From Pseudomonadota bacterium (lineage in GTDB: Bacteria; Pseudomonadota; Alphaproteobacteria; Acetobacterales; Acetobacteraceae): a stretch of 9,528 nucleotides of DNA. The notes below the pieces were generated by a model that was not told the origin of the DNA, searched no databases, and saw only the letters and a program-made list of their open reading frames with translations. Position numbers and translations under genes: made by a program. The stretch covers positions 1 to 9,528 of the forward strand of contig JAJXSZ010000095.1 in the NCBI GenBank assembly GCA_021784255.1, written 5' to 3'. Below are positions 1 to 6,259 of the stretch, in pieces (position 1 is the stretch's first letter; every line of letters begins with the position of its first letter).

Positions 1-523
1 TGGCTTGGGTCGCGGTCGTGGTCGCGGCCGCGGTGGCTGGCGCGGAGCTGCCGTCCGGCGCCGGTGGCGCGCGCGCGGGGGCCTGGGCTGGCGGGTGGGG
101 TGGTGGCGGATGCGGCGGCGGCGGCGGCGCGAGACGCACCGGCGCGGCGGGGCGCCCGACGAGGTTTTGCCGCACCGGGCGTGGTCGTACGGGAGTTGGT
201 CGCACGGCGGCTTGCGGTACGGCGGGACCGTTCGGGACTCGTCGTGGCGCGGGGTTCGGCGCCGGGTCGAGGGGTGGCGCGATGGGACCGGCGGCGAGGG
301 CCGCATCGACGCGCGCGACGGGTGGCGGCTGGGCCGGTGTCGTGGCGGGAGCGGCGGCCGGTTCGGGCGGCAGCGGCGCCGAAGGCGCGATGGCGAGCAG
401 CTCCACGGCCGGCGGCGACGGCCCGGCGGCGAACGGACTCGTTCCGAAAGCGGTGAGAATCGCGCCGGCTGTTGCTGCGTGTGCCGCGGCGGAGAGCAAC
501 AAGCCGGCGCGCAAGCCCCTCAC
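1..523 (-). CDS. TonB/TolA-family energy transducer, N-terminal part (runs off the window)
   Basis: TonB/TolA proteins sit in the inner membrane, take proton-motive force from ExbBD or TolQR and transmit it to outer-membrane partners. The frame is open from a GTG at 523 to the window edge (174 codons, no stop). Residues 1-5 are short and basic, followed by one hydrophobic segment (about 6-27) holding S11-x3-H15. The same Ser/His spacing is found in the TonB and TolA transmembrane helix. Next comes a short hydrophobic strand, VELLAIAP (40-47), where TonB has its post-membrane strand. After that the chain is Pro/Ala/Arg-rich, with PPPHPPPHPP near 135-145, as expected for a periplasm-spanning linker. 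The C-terminal folded domain lies outside the window, so TonB versus TolA cannot be decided. The GTG overlaps the TGA of the upstream aldo/keto reductase (GTGA), implying translational coupling. Much of the opposite strand is also open, but those frames give only Arg/Gly-rich shadows. Confidence 0.8.
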   Translation of the reverse strand, partial: MRGLRAGLLLSAAAHAATAGAILTAFGTSPFAAGPSPPAVELLAIAPSAPLPPEPAAAPATTPAQPPPVARVDAALAAGPIAPPLDPAPNPAPRRVPNGPAVPQAAVRPTPVRPRPVRQNLVGRPAAPVRLAPPPPPHPPPPHPPAQAPARAPPAPDGSSAPATAAATTTATQA

Positions 524-1338
524 CTGTCCCAGGCGGGCGCGAAGGAGGGGTTCACCTGCCGGCGGTCCTTCGGCAGCGCGTCCAGGGCGGCCATGTCCTC
601 GGGTGTGAGGGCGAGTTCGAGGGCGGCGAGGTTGGCGCGCTGGTTCTCGGGCTTCGCCGCCTTGGGGATGGCCGCGACACCGTCCTGCGCCAGCAGCCAG
701 GCCAGCGCCACCTGTTCCGGCGCGACGCCATGCTTCGCCGCGATCGCGTTCACTGTCTTGTCTCCGGCGAACAGGCCGCGCGCCACGGGCGCATACGCGG
801 TGACGGCGACGCCATGTGCGCGCGCGAATTCCAGCACCTTCGCCTGCCCCAGCATCAGGTGATACTCGACCTGGTTGCAGGCGATGGGAGCGTGGCGCAC
901 CGCTTCGCGCATCAGCGCCACGGTGAAGTTGGACACGCCGATCGCCCGCGCCCGCCCGGAGCGGCGCAGCGCCATCATCGTTTCGAGTGCGGCAGCGAGG
1001 TCCATGCCGGCGGCGGGCCAGTGAATGAGAAAGAGGTCCACGTAATCGCTGCCAAGACGTTGCAGACTGGCATCGAATGCAGCGCGCAGCGCTTTCGCTT
1101 CGAGATGTTCCCACCAGACTTTGGTGGTGAGGTGGATGTCCGCGCGGGCGACGCCGCTGGCGCGGATTCCCGCCCCCACGGCTTCCTCGTTCTCGTACAT
1201 CTCCGCGGTATCGACGTGGCGGTAGCCCATGGCGAGCGCGCCGGCGACGGCCTTGGTGCATTCCTCGCCCTTCATGGGCCAGGTGCCCAGGCCGAGCACG
1301 GGCATGGCGAGGCCCTGGGCGCCGATCCGCCGCAGCAT
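520..1338 (-). CDS. Aldo/keto reductase (AKR5-like, 2,5-didehydrogluconate reductase type)
   Basis: Predicted cytoplasmic NADPH-dependent oxidoreductase of 272 residues, the usual length for this (beta/alpha)8-barrel family. The catalytic tetrad is complete: D43 (in HVDTAEMY), Y48, K73 (in TTKVWW) and H106 (in LIHWP). Other family marks are GLGTW (16-20), GVSNF (134-138), NQVEYH (155-160) and the cofactor-binding IPKAAKPENQRAN (224-236), the last near the typical NADP-binding position. The substrate cannot be read from sequence; small aldehydes, methylglyoxal or keto sugars are possible for this branch. I chose ATG at 1338. A GTG at 1356 would add six residues (MTSATTP...) and is a fair alternative; neither has a strong Shine-Dalgarno. 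The gene lies 31 bases after the WD40 gene, and its stop overlaps the start of the TonB-like gene, so it looks like the third gene of a four-gene unit. Confidence 0.92.
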   Translation of the reverse strand: MLRRIGAQGLAMPVLGLGTWPMKGEECTKAVAGALAMGYRHVDTAEMYENEEAVGAGIRASGVARADIHLTTKVWWEHLEAKALRAAFDASLQRLGSDYVDLFLIHWPAAGMDLAAALETMMALRRSGRARAIGVSNFTVALMREAVRHAPIACNQVEYHLMLGQAKVLEFARAHGVAVTAYAPVARGLFAGDKTVNAIAAKHGVAPEQVALAWLLAQDGVAAIPKAAKPENQRANLAALELALTPEDMAALDALPKDRRQVNPSFAPAWDR

Positions 1339-1369
1339 CGGGGTGGTCGCAGAAGTCACTTGCTGGATC

Positions 1370-2395
1370 TCACTGTTTGGAGAAATCGACGACGGCGGCA
1401 AAGCCGGTCTCGGTGCCGAGAGCCAGTCGAGCGCCGTCAGGGTGCCAGGCCAGGGCAGTGACGGCCCCGCGCCCGCCGGGTCCGGCGACGGGCAGGATCC
1501 GCTCGGAGCCGATATCGGCCAGCACCACCATGCCGTCGGAGAAGCCGGCGGCGACCGCCTCGTGCTGCGGATGGCAGGCAACGAAGGTGCAGAAAGCCGC
1601 GTCGCCGCCGGCGAGCTCGGTCGGCGCCTTGCCCATCGGTCCGCCGCCGAAAAAGGGCCAGAGCACGATACTCTCGGCGCCGGAAGTGGCGAGCCACTTG
1701 CTGTTGCGGCTGAAGGAAAGCGCCTTCGTCTTGGCCGGGTAGCCGCTCATGCGCATGTGCTGGCCGTCGCTGAGGCGCCAGCCATGCAGCGCGTTCTCCT
1801 GCATCGCCGTCACCACGTTCTCGCCGTCGGGCGAGATCGCGATGCCGGTATGGCTGCCCTTCCATTCCAGCTTGCGCGGATTGTCGGTCTTCGCGGCGAC
1901 GAACCAGAGGCTTGCACCGTTCACGTGGGAGGCGCCGATGCGCTTCCCTTTCGCATCGAAAACGAGACCGGTGACACTGGAGGGGTGCTCCAGCGTCTTG
2001 ATGGTCTTCCCGGCCGCGTCGAGCACCGCGACGCGCTTGCCGTAGCCGGCGGCGATGTGGGTCCGCGTCGCCGCGACCTGCTCGACCCAGCGTGAGCCGA
2101 AATCGGCCAGCGTCGTGACCTCGCCGCCGGCGATGCGCTGCAGCTTGCCATCATCGCCGCCGGTCACGAAGCCCCTGGCATCGGCGGCGAGCGCCAGCAC
2201 TGCGCCCTCGTGCGCCGCGATGCTGGTCCAGGCCGCATCCGCCGCGATGCGCAGCGTGCCATCGCCGAGCGCGAAGCCGGCGCTGCCGTCGGGGGCGAAG
2301 GCGCAGGCGACCACATGGGCGCCGAGATCGTGGCTGCTGGCGCGCGTTTCGAGGATGTGATCGGCGCTGCTGACGTGCGCGCTCAAGCCCGGCAT
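1370..2395 (-). CDS. WD40-repeat beta-propeller protein
   Basis: Predicted protein of 341 residues with no signal peptide or membrane segment, so probably cytoplasmic. It consists almost wholly of degenerate WD40-like units. Each has a hydrophobic strand, a turn such as PDG or DAKG, and an [IV]xLW-like end. Units begin near residues 28 (VVACAFAPDG), 66 (VLALAADARG), 103, 140 (SVTGLVFDAKG), 181 (SHTGIAISPDG), 222 (KTKALSFSRNSKW, ending IVLWPF), 267 and 311 (AVTALAWHPDG). That makes seven or eight blades filling the chain, with no attached enzyme domain. WD40 propellers normally act as binding platforms; no catalytic role is visible. ATG at 2395 overlaps the end of the CobW-family gene by 13 bases, and a frame extension upstream of it is only out-of-frame CobW sequence. 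The overlap suggests coupled expression and perhaps a physical or functional link with the GTPase. The partner and role are unknown. Confidence 0.88.
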   Translation of the reverse strand: MPGLSAHVSSADHILETRASSHDLGAHVVACAFAPDGSAGFALGDGTLRIAADAAWTSIAAHEGAVLALAADARGFVTGGDDGKLQRIAGGEVTTLADFGSRWVEQVAATRTHIAAGYGKRVAVLDAAGKTIKTLEHPSSVTGLVFDAKGKRIGASHVNGASLWFVAAKTDNPRKLEWKGSHTGIAISPDGENVVTAMQENALHGWRLSDGQHMRMSGYPAKTKALSFSRNSKWLATSGAESIVLWPFFGGGPMGKAPTELAGGDAAFCTFVACHPQHEAVAAGFSDGMVVLADIGSERILPVAGPGGRGAVTALAWHPDGARLALGTETGFAAVVDFSKQ

Positions 2396-3357
2396 GCCTC
2401 GAAGCCACGGCGCAGCCGCGGGCGGTTGAGATTGCGGCCGATGAAGACGATCCGGCTCTCGCGCTTCTCGCCCGGGCGCCATGGGCCGATATAGGCGCCG
2501 TCGGCGATCATGTGCACGGCCTGGAAGGCGAAACGCCGGTCGTCGTCCTTGTAGGCGAGAATCCCCTTGGTGCGCAGCAGGTCGGCTCCCTGCTCGGCGA
2601 GGAGAGCGCCGATCCAGGCGTTGAACTTCTCCGCATCGAGATCCTCCTCGACGGCGAAGGAGAGGCTGGTGACGTCGTCGTTGTGCTCGTGCGCGTCGTC
2701 GGTGAGGAACTCCGGCACGCGGGCTAGAACGCGGTCGAGATCGAACGCGCCCTGGTTCAGCAGGTCGGTCACCGGCACGTTGGCATGGTCGGCGCGGTGG
2801 ATCACGGCGAAGCGGTTGATCTCGCGGATCTTCGCCTCGACGGCCTCGAGTTCCGCGGGCGTCACCAGATCCGTCTTGTTGAGCACGATGACGTCGGCGA
2901 AGGCGATCTGGTCCGCGGCCTCGTGGCTGTCGGCCAGGCGTGCGGGCAGGTGCTTGGCATCGACCACGGTCACGATCGCGTCGAGCCTGGTGCGTGCGCG
3001 GACGTCCTCGTCGACGAAGAAGGTCTGGGCGACCGGGGCGGGGTTCGCGAGGCCGGTGGTCTCGATGATGATGCCGTCGAATTTGTCGCGTCGCTTCATC
3101 AGCCCGCCGACGATGCGGATGAGATCGCCGCGCACGGTGCAGCAGATGCAGCCGTTGTTCATCTCGAAGACTTCCTCGTCGGTATCGACGACGAGGTCGT
3201 TATCGATGCCGAGCTCGCCGAATTCGTTCACGACGACGGCGTATCTGCGCCCGTGCTGTTCGGAGAGGATGCGGTTCAGGAGCGTGGTCTTGCCGGCACC
3301 GAGATAGCCGGTGAGCACGGTAACGGGAACCTGGTCGGACGTTGGGCTCGCGGACAT
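2383..3357 (-). CDS. CobW/COG0523-family GTPase (G3E family metallochaperone)
   Basis: Members of this family are cytoplasmic GTPases that bind metals such as Zn or Co and insert metal into client proteins, often during metal shortage. The protein has 324 residues, typical for the family. Motifs in order: Walker A GYLGAGKT (17-24); VNEFGELGID (43-52); the metal-binding CxCC as C70-x-C72-C73 inside NNGCICCTVRGDL; ETTG (99-102); and the guanine-specificity motif NKTD (160-163). A short His/Asp patch, DDAHEHNDD (220-228), lies before the C-terminal CobW_C domain (about 229-318, ending LNRPRLRRGFE) and could add metal ligands. Nothing shows specifically that the metal is cobalt for cobalamin synthesis; no cob genes are nearby. 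I use ATG 3357, which has a weak AGG seven bases upstream. An upstream in-frame extension is Arg/Gly/Pro-rich shadow of the neighbouring glycosyltransferase. It is the first gene of the leftward cluster. Confidence 0.94.
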   Translation of the reverse strand: MSASPTSDQVPVTVLTGYLGAGKTTLLNRILSEQHGRRYAVVVNEFGELGIDNDLVVDTDEEVFEMNNGCICCTVRGDLIRIVGGLMKRRDKFDGIIIETTGLANPAPVAQTFFVDEDVRARTRLDAIVTVVDAKHLPARLADSHEAADQIAFADVIVLNKTDLVTPAELEAVEAKIREINRFAVIHRADHANVPVTDLLNQGAFDLDRVLARVPEFLTDDAHEHNDDVTSLSFAVEEDLDAEKFNAWIGALLAEQGADLLRTKGILAYKDDDRRFAFQAVHMIADGAYIGPWRPGEKRESRIVFIGRNLNRPRLRRGFEACRA

Positions 3358-3411
3358 GACAACCTGGAAAAACGTTGAGGGGCGGACATCGAGAGGGCAG
3401 CGGAAGCGGGT

Positions 3412-3423
3412 CCCTATATAGGG
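3412..3423. promoter_or_regulatory. Perfect 12-base palindrome CCCTATATAGGG, possible operator or -10 region
   Basis: CCCTATATAGGG is a perfect inverted repeat and an AT-rich island in very GC-rich DNA. It covers the TAG stop of the GT4 gene and lies 55 bases before the ATG of the CobW-family gene, the right position for an operator or for a promoter -10 element (TATATA) of the leftward cluster. A -35 at suitable spacing (TGGCCG, 3443 to 3438) matches TTGACA at only three of six bases, so the promoter reading is weak. It does not resemble the longer Zur-type operators expected for zinc-controlled CobW genes. Its role is inferred from position only. Confidence 0.35.
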
Positions 3424-4502
3424 TGGCGGTGGCCGGCCGGCCATGCCGCGAGTACATCGGTGCGCAGCGCATCGAGCCGGGCGATCGCGGCCGGCAGCGC
3501 GAAGCGCTCGGCCTGCGCCCGCCCGGCCCGCGCCAGCGCCTCGCGGCGGGCCGGGTCGCGCGCCAGCGCCAGAAACGTTTCCGCCATCGCCGCCGGGTCG
3601 TCGGGATCGATCGTCACGCCCGCAGCGCCGGCCACTTCCGGCAGGCCCCCGCGCGGGGCATAGGCGAGCGCTGCCCCGCAGGCCATCGCCTCCAGCGCCA
3701 CCATGCCGAAGGGCTCCGGCCACCGGCTCGGCACGGCGACGATCGCGGCCTCGGCCATCGCCGCCAGCACCGCGGCATGCGGCCGGTAGCCGGCCATGCC
3801 GATGCCGGCCGCCTCGGCGCGGGTGCGCAGGTGGCTGAGATAGGGAGTCAGCGGCGAATTGGGACCGAAGCGGTCAGCGCCGATCATGGTGGCGGTCCAG
3901 CCGGGCAGTTGCGGCAGCGCCAGCGCGCAGGCGGCGACGAAGGCATCCGCGCCCTTGTCGGCAACGATGCGGCCGGCGAACAGGATCCGCGCCGCGCGTG
4001 GTCTCGGCGGGGGGATCGAGCCCAGGTCGATGGGATTGGGCAGGACGGCGGCCACGGCGCCCGGCACGTTGCCGATCGTCTCGCGACGCAGCCAGTCCGA
4101 GACCGTCGCGACCCGCACCCGGCGGAAAAGCTCGGCGCGCAGCGCGGCCTGGCGGCCGTCCAGCCGGTTGTGCAGGACCAGGACCACCGGCACGTCGAGG
4201 CGGCGCGCCAGGTGCAGCGCCAGTTCCGGCCGGTTGTGCACCTCGACGATCGTGGGGCGCAGGCGCCGCAGCGCCGCGGTGACGGCGCTGGCATAGCGGC
4301 TGGCGAGCGGACCGGGCCACCAGGGCCAGGCGATGGCCTGGTAGTGCGCCGCGGGAAAGGTTTCCGGCTGCGGCGGGCCGACCACGACCTGCTCGAACGC
4401 GCAGTCGGCGCTCGCGAGCGCGCCCAGGATCAGCCCGATGGCGCCGGCACGGCCGGGGGCGAAACCTTCACGAGGCGGAAGCACGATGGCGGCGCGCGGC
4501 AT
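3414..4502 (-). CDS. Glycosyltransferase family 4 (GT-B fold)
   Basis: Predicted retaining glycosyltransferase of 362 residues that would transfer a sugar from a nucleotide-sugar donor to an envelope glycan, lipid or small acceptor. The C-terminal Rossmann domain carries the GT4 signatures. These are FAGRIVADKG (175-184), a donor phosphate-binding element, and EPFGMVALE (263-271), which is the E-x7-E motif, followed by AMACG and GGLPEV (285-290). The N-terminal domain has the PGRAGAIG segment (16-23), VEVHNRPE (87-93) and LVLHNRLDG (108-116), then the linker VSDWLRRE and LPNPID (154-159). No signal peptide or membrane helix is seen, so it is probably cytoplasmic or peripheral. I chose ATG at 4502, with GGA seven bases upstream; a GTG at 4517 would add five residues. 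It is divergent from the OpgH-like gene across 62 bases. Donor and acceptor cannot be inferred. Confidence 0.9.
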   Translation of the reverse strand: MPRAAIVLPPREGFAPGRAGAIGLILGALASADCAFEQVVVGPPQPETFPAAHYQAIAWPWWPGPLASRYASAVTAALRRLRPTIVEVHNRPELALHLARRLDVPVVLVLHNRLDGRQAALRAELFRRVRVATVSDWLRRETIGNVPGAVAAVLPNPIDLGSIPPPRPRAARILFAGRIVADKGADAFVAACALALPQLPGWTATMIGADRFGPNSPLTPYLSHLRTRAEAAGIGMAGYRPHAAVLAAMAEAAIVAVPSRWPEPFGMVALEAMACGAALAYAPRGGLPEVAGAAGVTIDPDDPAAMAETFLALARDPARREALARAGRAQAERFALPAAIARLDALRTDVLAAWPAGHRHPI

Positions 4503-4564
4503 GCTCGATTCCAACACGCGCGGAGTCTAGCCAGCGCCGCGTCGGCGGGCCATGTGGTCGCGCC

Positions 4565-6193
4565 ATGGACGATGCAGCCATGTTTCTGCGCCGGGCGGCC
4601 GTTGCCGCCTTCGGCATCGCCGTCGCGCTGGCGGAACTCGCCTGGGCGCGTGCCGTCCTGGCGGGCATGGGCTGGGAGCCGGCAACGCTCGCGCTGATGC
4701 TTTGCGCCATCGCGGTCGCGCCGTGGGCCGGGCTTGCCGCCGGGAATGCCGTCGCGGGCTTCCTGGTGCGGATGCTGGCGCATGACCCGTCGGGTGCCGT
4801 GCTGCCGGGGCTCTGGTCGGACGACGACGGCGTGACGACACCGACCGCGATCCTCGTTCGTGTGCATGGCGAGGTGCTGGGGCCGGTCCTGGAAAACGTC
4901 GAATCCCTGCTCGCGGGCCTGGACGCATCGCGCTGGGGCGATCGGTTCCAGGCGTTCGTCCTGTCCGAAACGCCGGAGGGGCCGGCGGCGGAAGCCGAGC
5001 GCCTCGCCGTCGCCGGGCGTCCGCGCATCGGCTACCGCCGCCGGCAGGGCCGCGGGGACGGTCTGCCCGGCAGCCTGGTTCCCTTTCTCGACGAACTCGA
5101 GGGGTTCGAATTTGCCGTCGTGCTCGATGCCGGGTCCACGATCACGGCCGGGGCGGTGCTGCGCCTGGTGCGCATCCTGCAGGCACGGCGGGACCTTGGC
5201 ATCGTGCAGCAGCTTTGGGTGGGGCTGCCGGCGGCGGTGCCGTTCGCGCGCCTGCTTCAGTTCGGCGCGCGCGCGCGCCAGCGGGTCTGGGCGACCGGGC
5301 AGGCGTCATGGCAAGGCGATGCCGGCACGTATTGCGGCCATCATGCGGCGCTGCGCATCGCCGCGTTGCGCGAGCATGCCCGTCCGCCGGCGGCGACCGA
5401 GGCGGCAGTGGCGCCGGCGCAGCCCCAGGTCGAGGCGGCGTATCTGCGCGCGGCGCACTGGGGTGTCATGGTCTGGCCGGACGCCCGCGGCGCGCATCAG
5501 GTAAGCCCGCCCAACATCGTGGCGTTCGAGCAAAGCGATGCGGCCCGCCTTTGGGGCGTCTGGCCAAGCTGGCATCTGCTGTTCGGGCGCGAATGGCTGC
5601 CGATGGGGCGCTGGCACCTGCTGCAGGCGCTGCTGCCCTTTGCGCTGGCGCCGTTCTACCTGGCAATCGCCGCGCTCGCGGCGTGGCTGGTCTGGCGAGG
5701 AGGGGCGCCGGCTCCGGGAGCCGTGGGCCTGCTCTATGCCTGGGCGCTCACGGTGCATGCGCCGACGGTGCTTGGCTACGTGGAGCTGCTGGTGCGGCCG
5801 CGGGCCAGAGCGCGCTATGGCGGGGCGTCCGCGCTATGGCGCTCGATTGCGGCCGAAACGCTGTTCGCCCTGCTGCTCGGCGCCATCACGCCGGTTTCCC
5901 GGACGCTGGCGCTGCTGACCCGCGGGCAGGGCCCGATGCCACCGCGACGCGACGCGCAGCGGGTCGGCATCGCCGAGGCGAGCATGCGTTTCCTGCCGCA
6001 CACGGTGCTGGGCGTGCTGCTTTGCGCCGGCTTCGCCGGTGCCGGATGGAGCGGCGTGATGGTGGCCCCCTTCATCGCCGGGCTGCCGCTCGCGGTGCCG
6101 TTCGCGGTGCTGACGGCAAGCCCCGGCCTGGGTCGGTTTCTCATGCGTCTCGGCATCGCCGCGATGCCGCAGGAGCGCGTCGGTCCATCCTGA
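4565..6193 (+). CDS. OpgH/MdoH-like membrane protein with degenerate GT2 active site
   Basis: OpgH (MdoH) is the inner-membrane GT2 enzyme that builds the glucan backbone of osmoregulated periplasmic glucans. This 542-residue protein shows that layout. Two N-terminal hydrophobic segments (about 11-32 and 40-68) precede a cytoplasmic GT-like domain (about 94-320) with family-like strings (FVLSETPEG 131-139, RIGYRRR 154-160, FAVVLDAGS 183-191, GHHAALRI 258-265, PPNIVAFEQ 315-323). Several C-terminal helices (about 350-377, 384-410, 430-450, 477-515) and the ending LTASPGLGRFLMRLGI follow. Key residues are changed: DxD is DAG (188-190), the region where OpgH has SHD-F-EA reads APAQPQVEA (283-291), and QxxRW is replaced by QSDAARLW (323-330). 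It is also shorter than E. coli OpgH. The frame is intact, so it is not an obvious pseudogene. Start ATG 4565 is uncertain; ATG 4580 is possible. No opgG is present. It stands alone on the plus strand. Confidence 0.82.
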   Translation: MDDAAMFLRRAAVAAFGIAVALAELAWARAVLAGMGWEPATLALMLCAIAVAPWAGLAAGNAVAGFLVRMLAHDPSGAVLPGLWSDDDGVTTPTAILVRVHGEVLGPVLENVESLLAGLDASRWGDRFQAFVLSETPEGPAAEAERLAVAGRPRIGYRRRQGRGDGLPGSLVPFLDELEGFEFAVVLDAGSTITAGAVLRLVRILQARRDLGIVQQLWVGLPAAVPFARLLQFGARARQRVWATGQASWQGDAGTYCGHHAALRIAALREHARPPAATEAAVAPAQPQVEAAYLRAAHWGVMVWPDARGAHQVSPPNIVAFEQSDAARLWGVWPSWHLLFGREWLPMGRWHLLQALLPFALAPFYLAIAALAAWLVWRGGAPAPGAVGLLYAWALTVHAPTVLGYVELLVRPRARARYGGASALWRSIAAETLFALLLGAITPVSRTLALLTRGQGPMPPRRDAQRVGIAEASMRFLPHTVLGVLLCAGFAGAGWSGVMVAPFIAGLPLAVPFAVLTASPGLGRFLMRLGIAAMPQERVGPS

Positions 6194-6211
6194 CCCGTGC
6201 AACCGCCGATC

Positions 6212-6227
6212 AGCCGCCGCGGCGGCT
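6212..6227. terminator. GC-rich palindrome between convergent genes, possible bidirectional terminator
   Basis: AGCCGCCGCGGCGGCT is a perfect 16-base inverted repeat that could fold as a 6-base stem with a 4-base loop. It lies in the 66-base gap between the stops of the converging OpgH-like gene and hpnJ, where a terminator serving both would be expected. No T-run follows on either side, so it is not a classic intrinsic terminator. In such GC-rich DNA, palindromes like this also arise by chance. Confidence 0.3.
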
Positions 6228-6259
6228 CGACCCCGGTCGCGGCGCCGGTTTCCGGCCGG

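Noticed and set aside
5..862. Long plus-strand open frames at the left end, with Arg/Gly/Trp-rich products
   Set aside because: Composition is non-protein-like and the frames run across both the TonB-like gene and the end of the aldo/keto reductase on the minus strand. They arise from the Pro/Ala-rich, G/C-biased codons opposite.
1339..1581. Upstream extension of the aldo/keto reductase to 353 residues
   Set aside because: It overlaps the WD40 gene in another frame and is Pro/Ser/Trp-rich. The barrel begins at LRRIGAQGLAMPVLGLGTW, which fits a start at 1338 or 1356.
3358..3723. Upstream extension of the CobW-family protein to 446 residues
   Set aside because: The extension is Arg/Gly/Ala-rich shadow of the GT4 gene. 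The family N-terminus, a few residues before the Walker A, fits ATG 3357.
3375..4697. 440-codon plus-strand frame opposite the GT4 gene
   Set aside because: The product is rich in Arg, Gly, His and Gln with no motif, while the minus strand encodes a clear GT4 enzyme over the same bases.
5265..5280. Run of alternating G and C (Z-DNA-like) in the OpgH-like gene
   Set aside because: It encodes FGARARQR in frame and is what Ala/Arg codons give in this base composition. Similar short runs occur elsewhere in the window.
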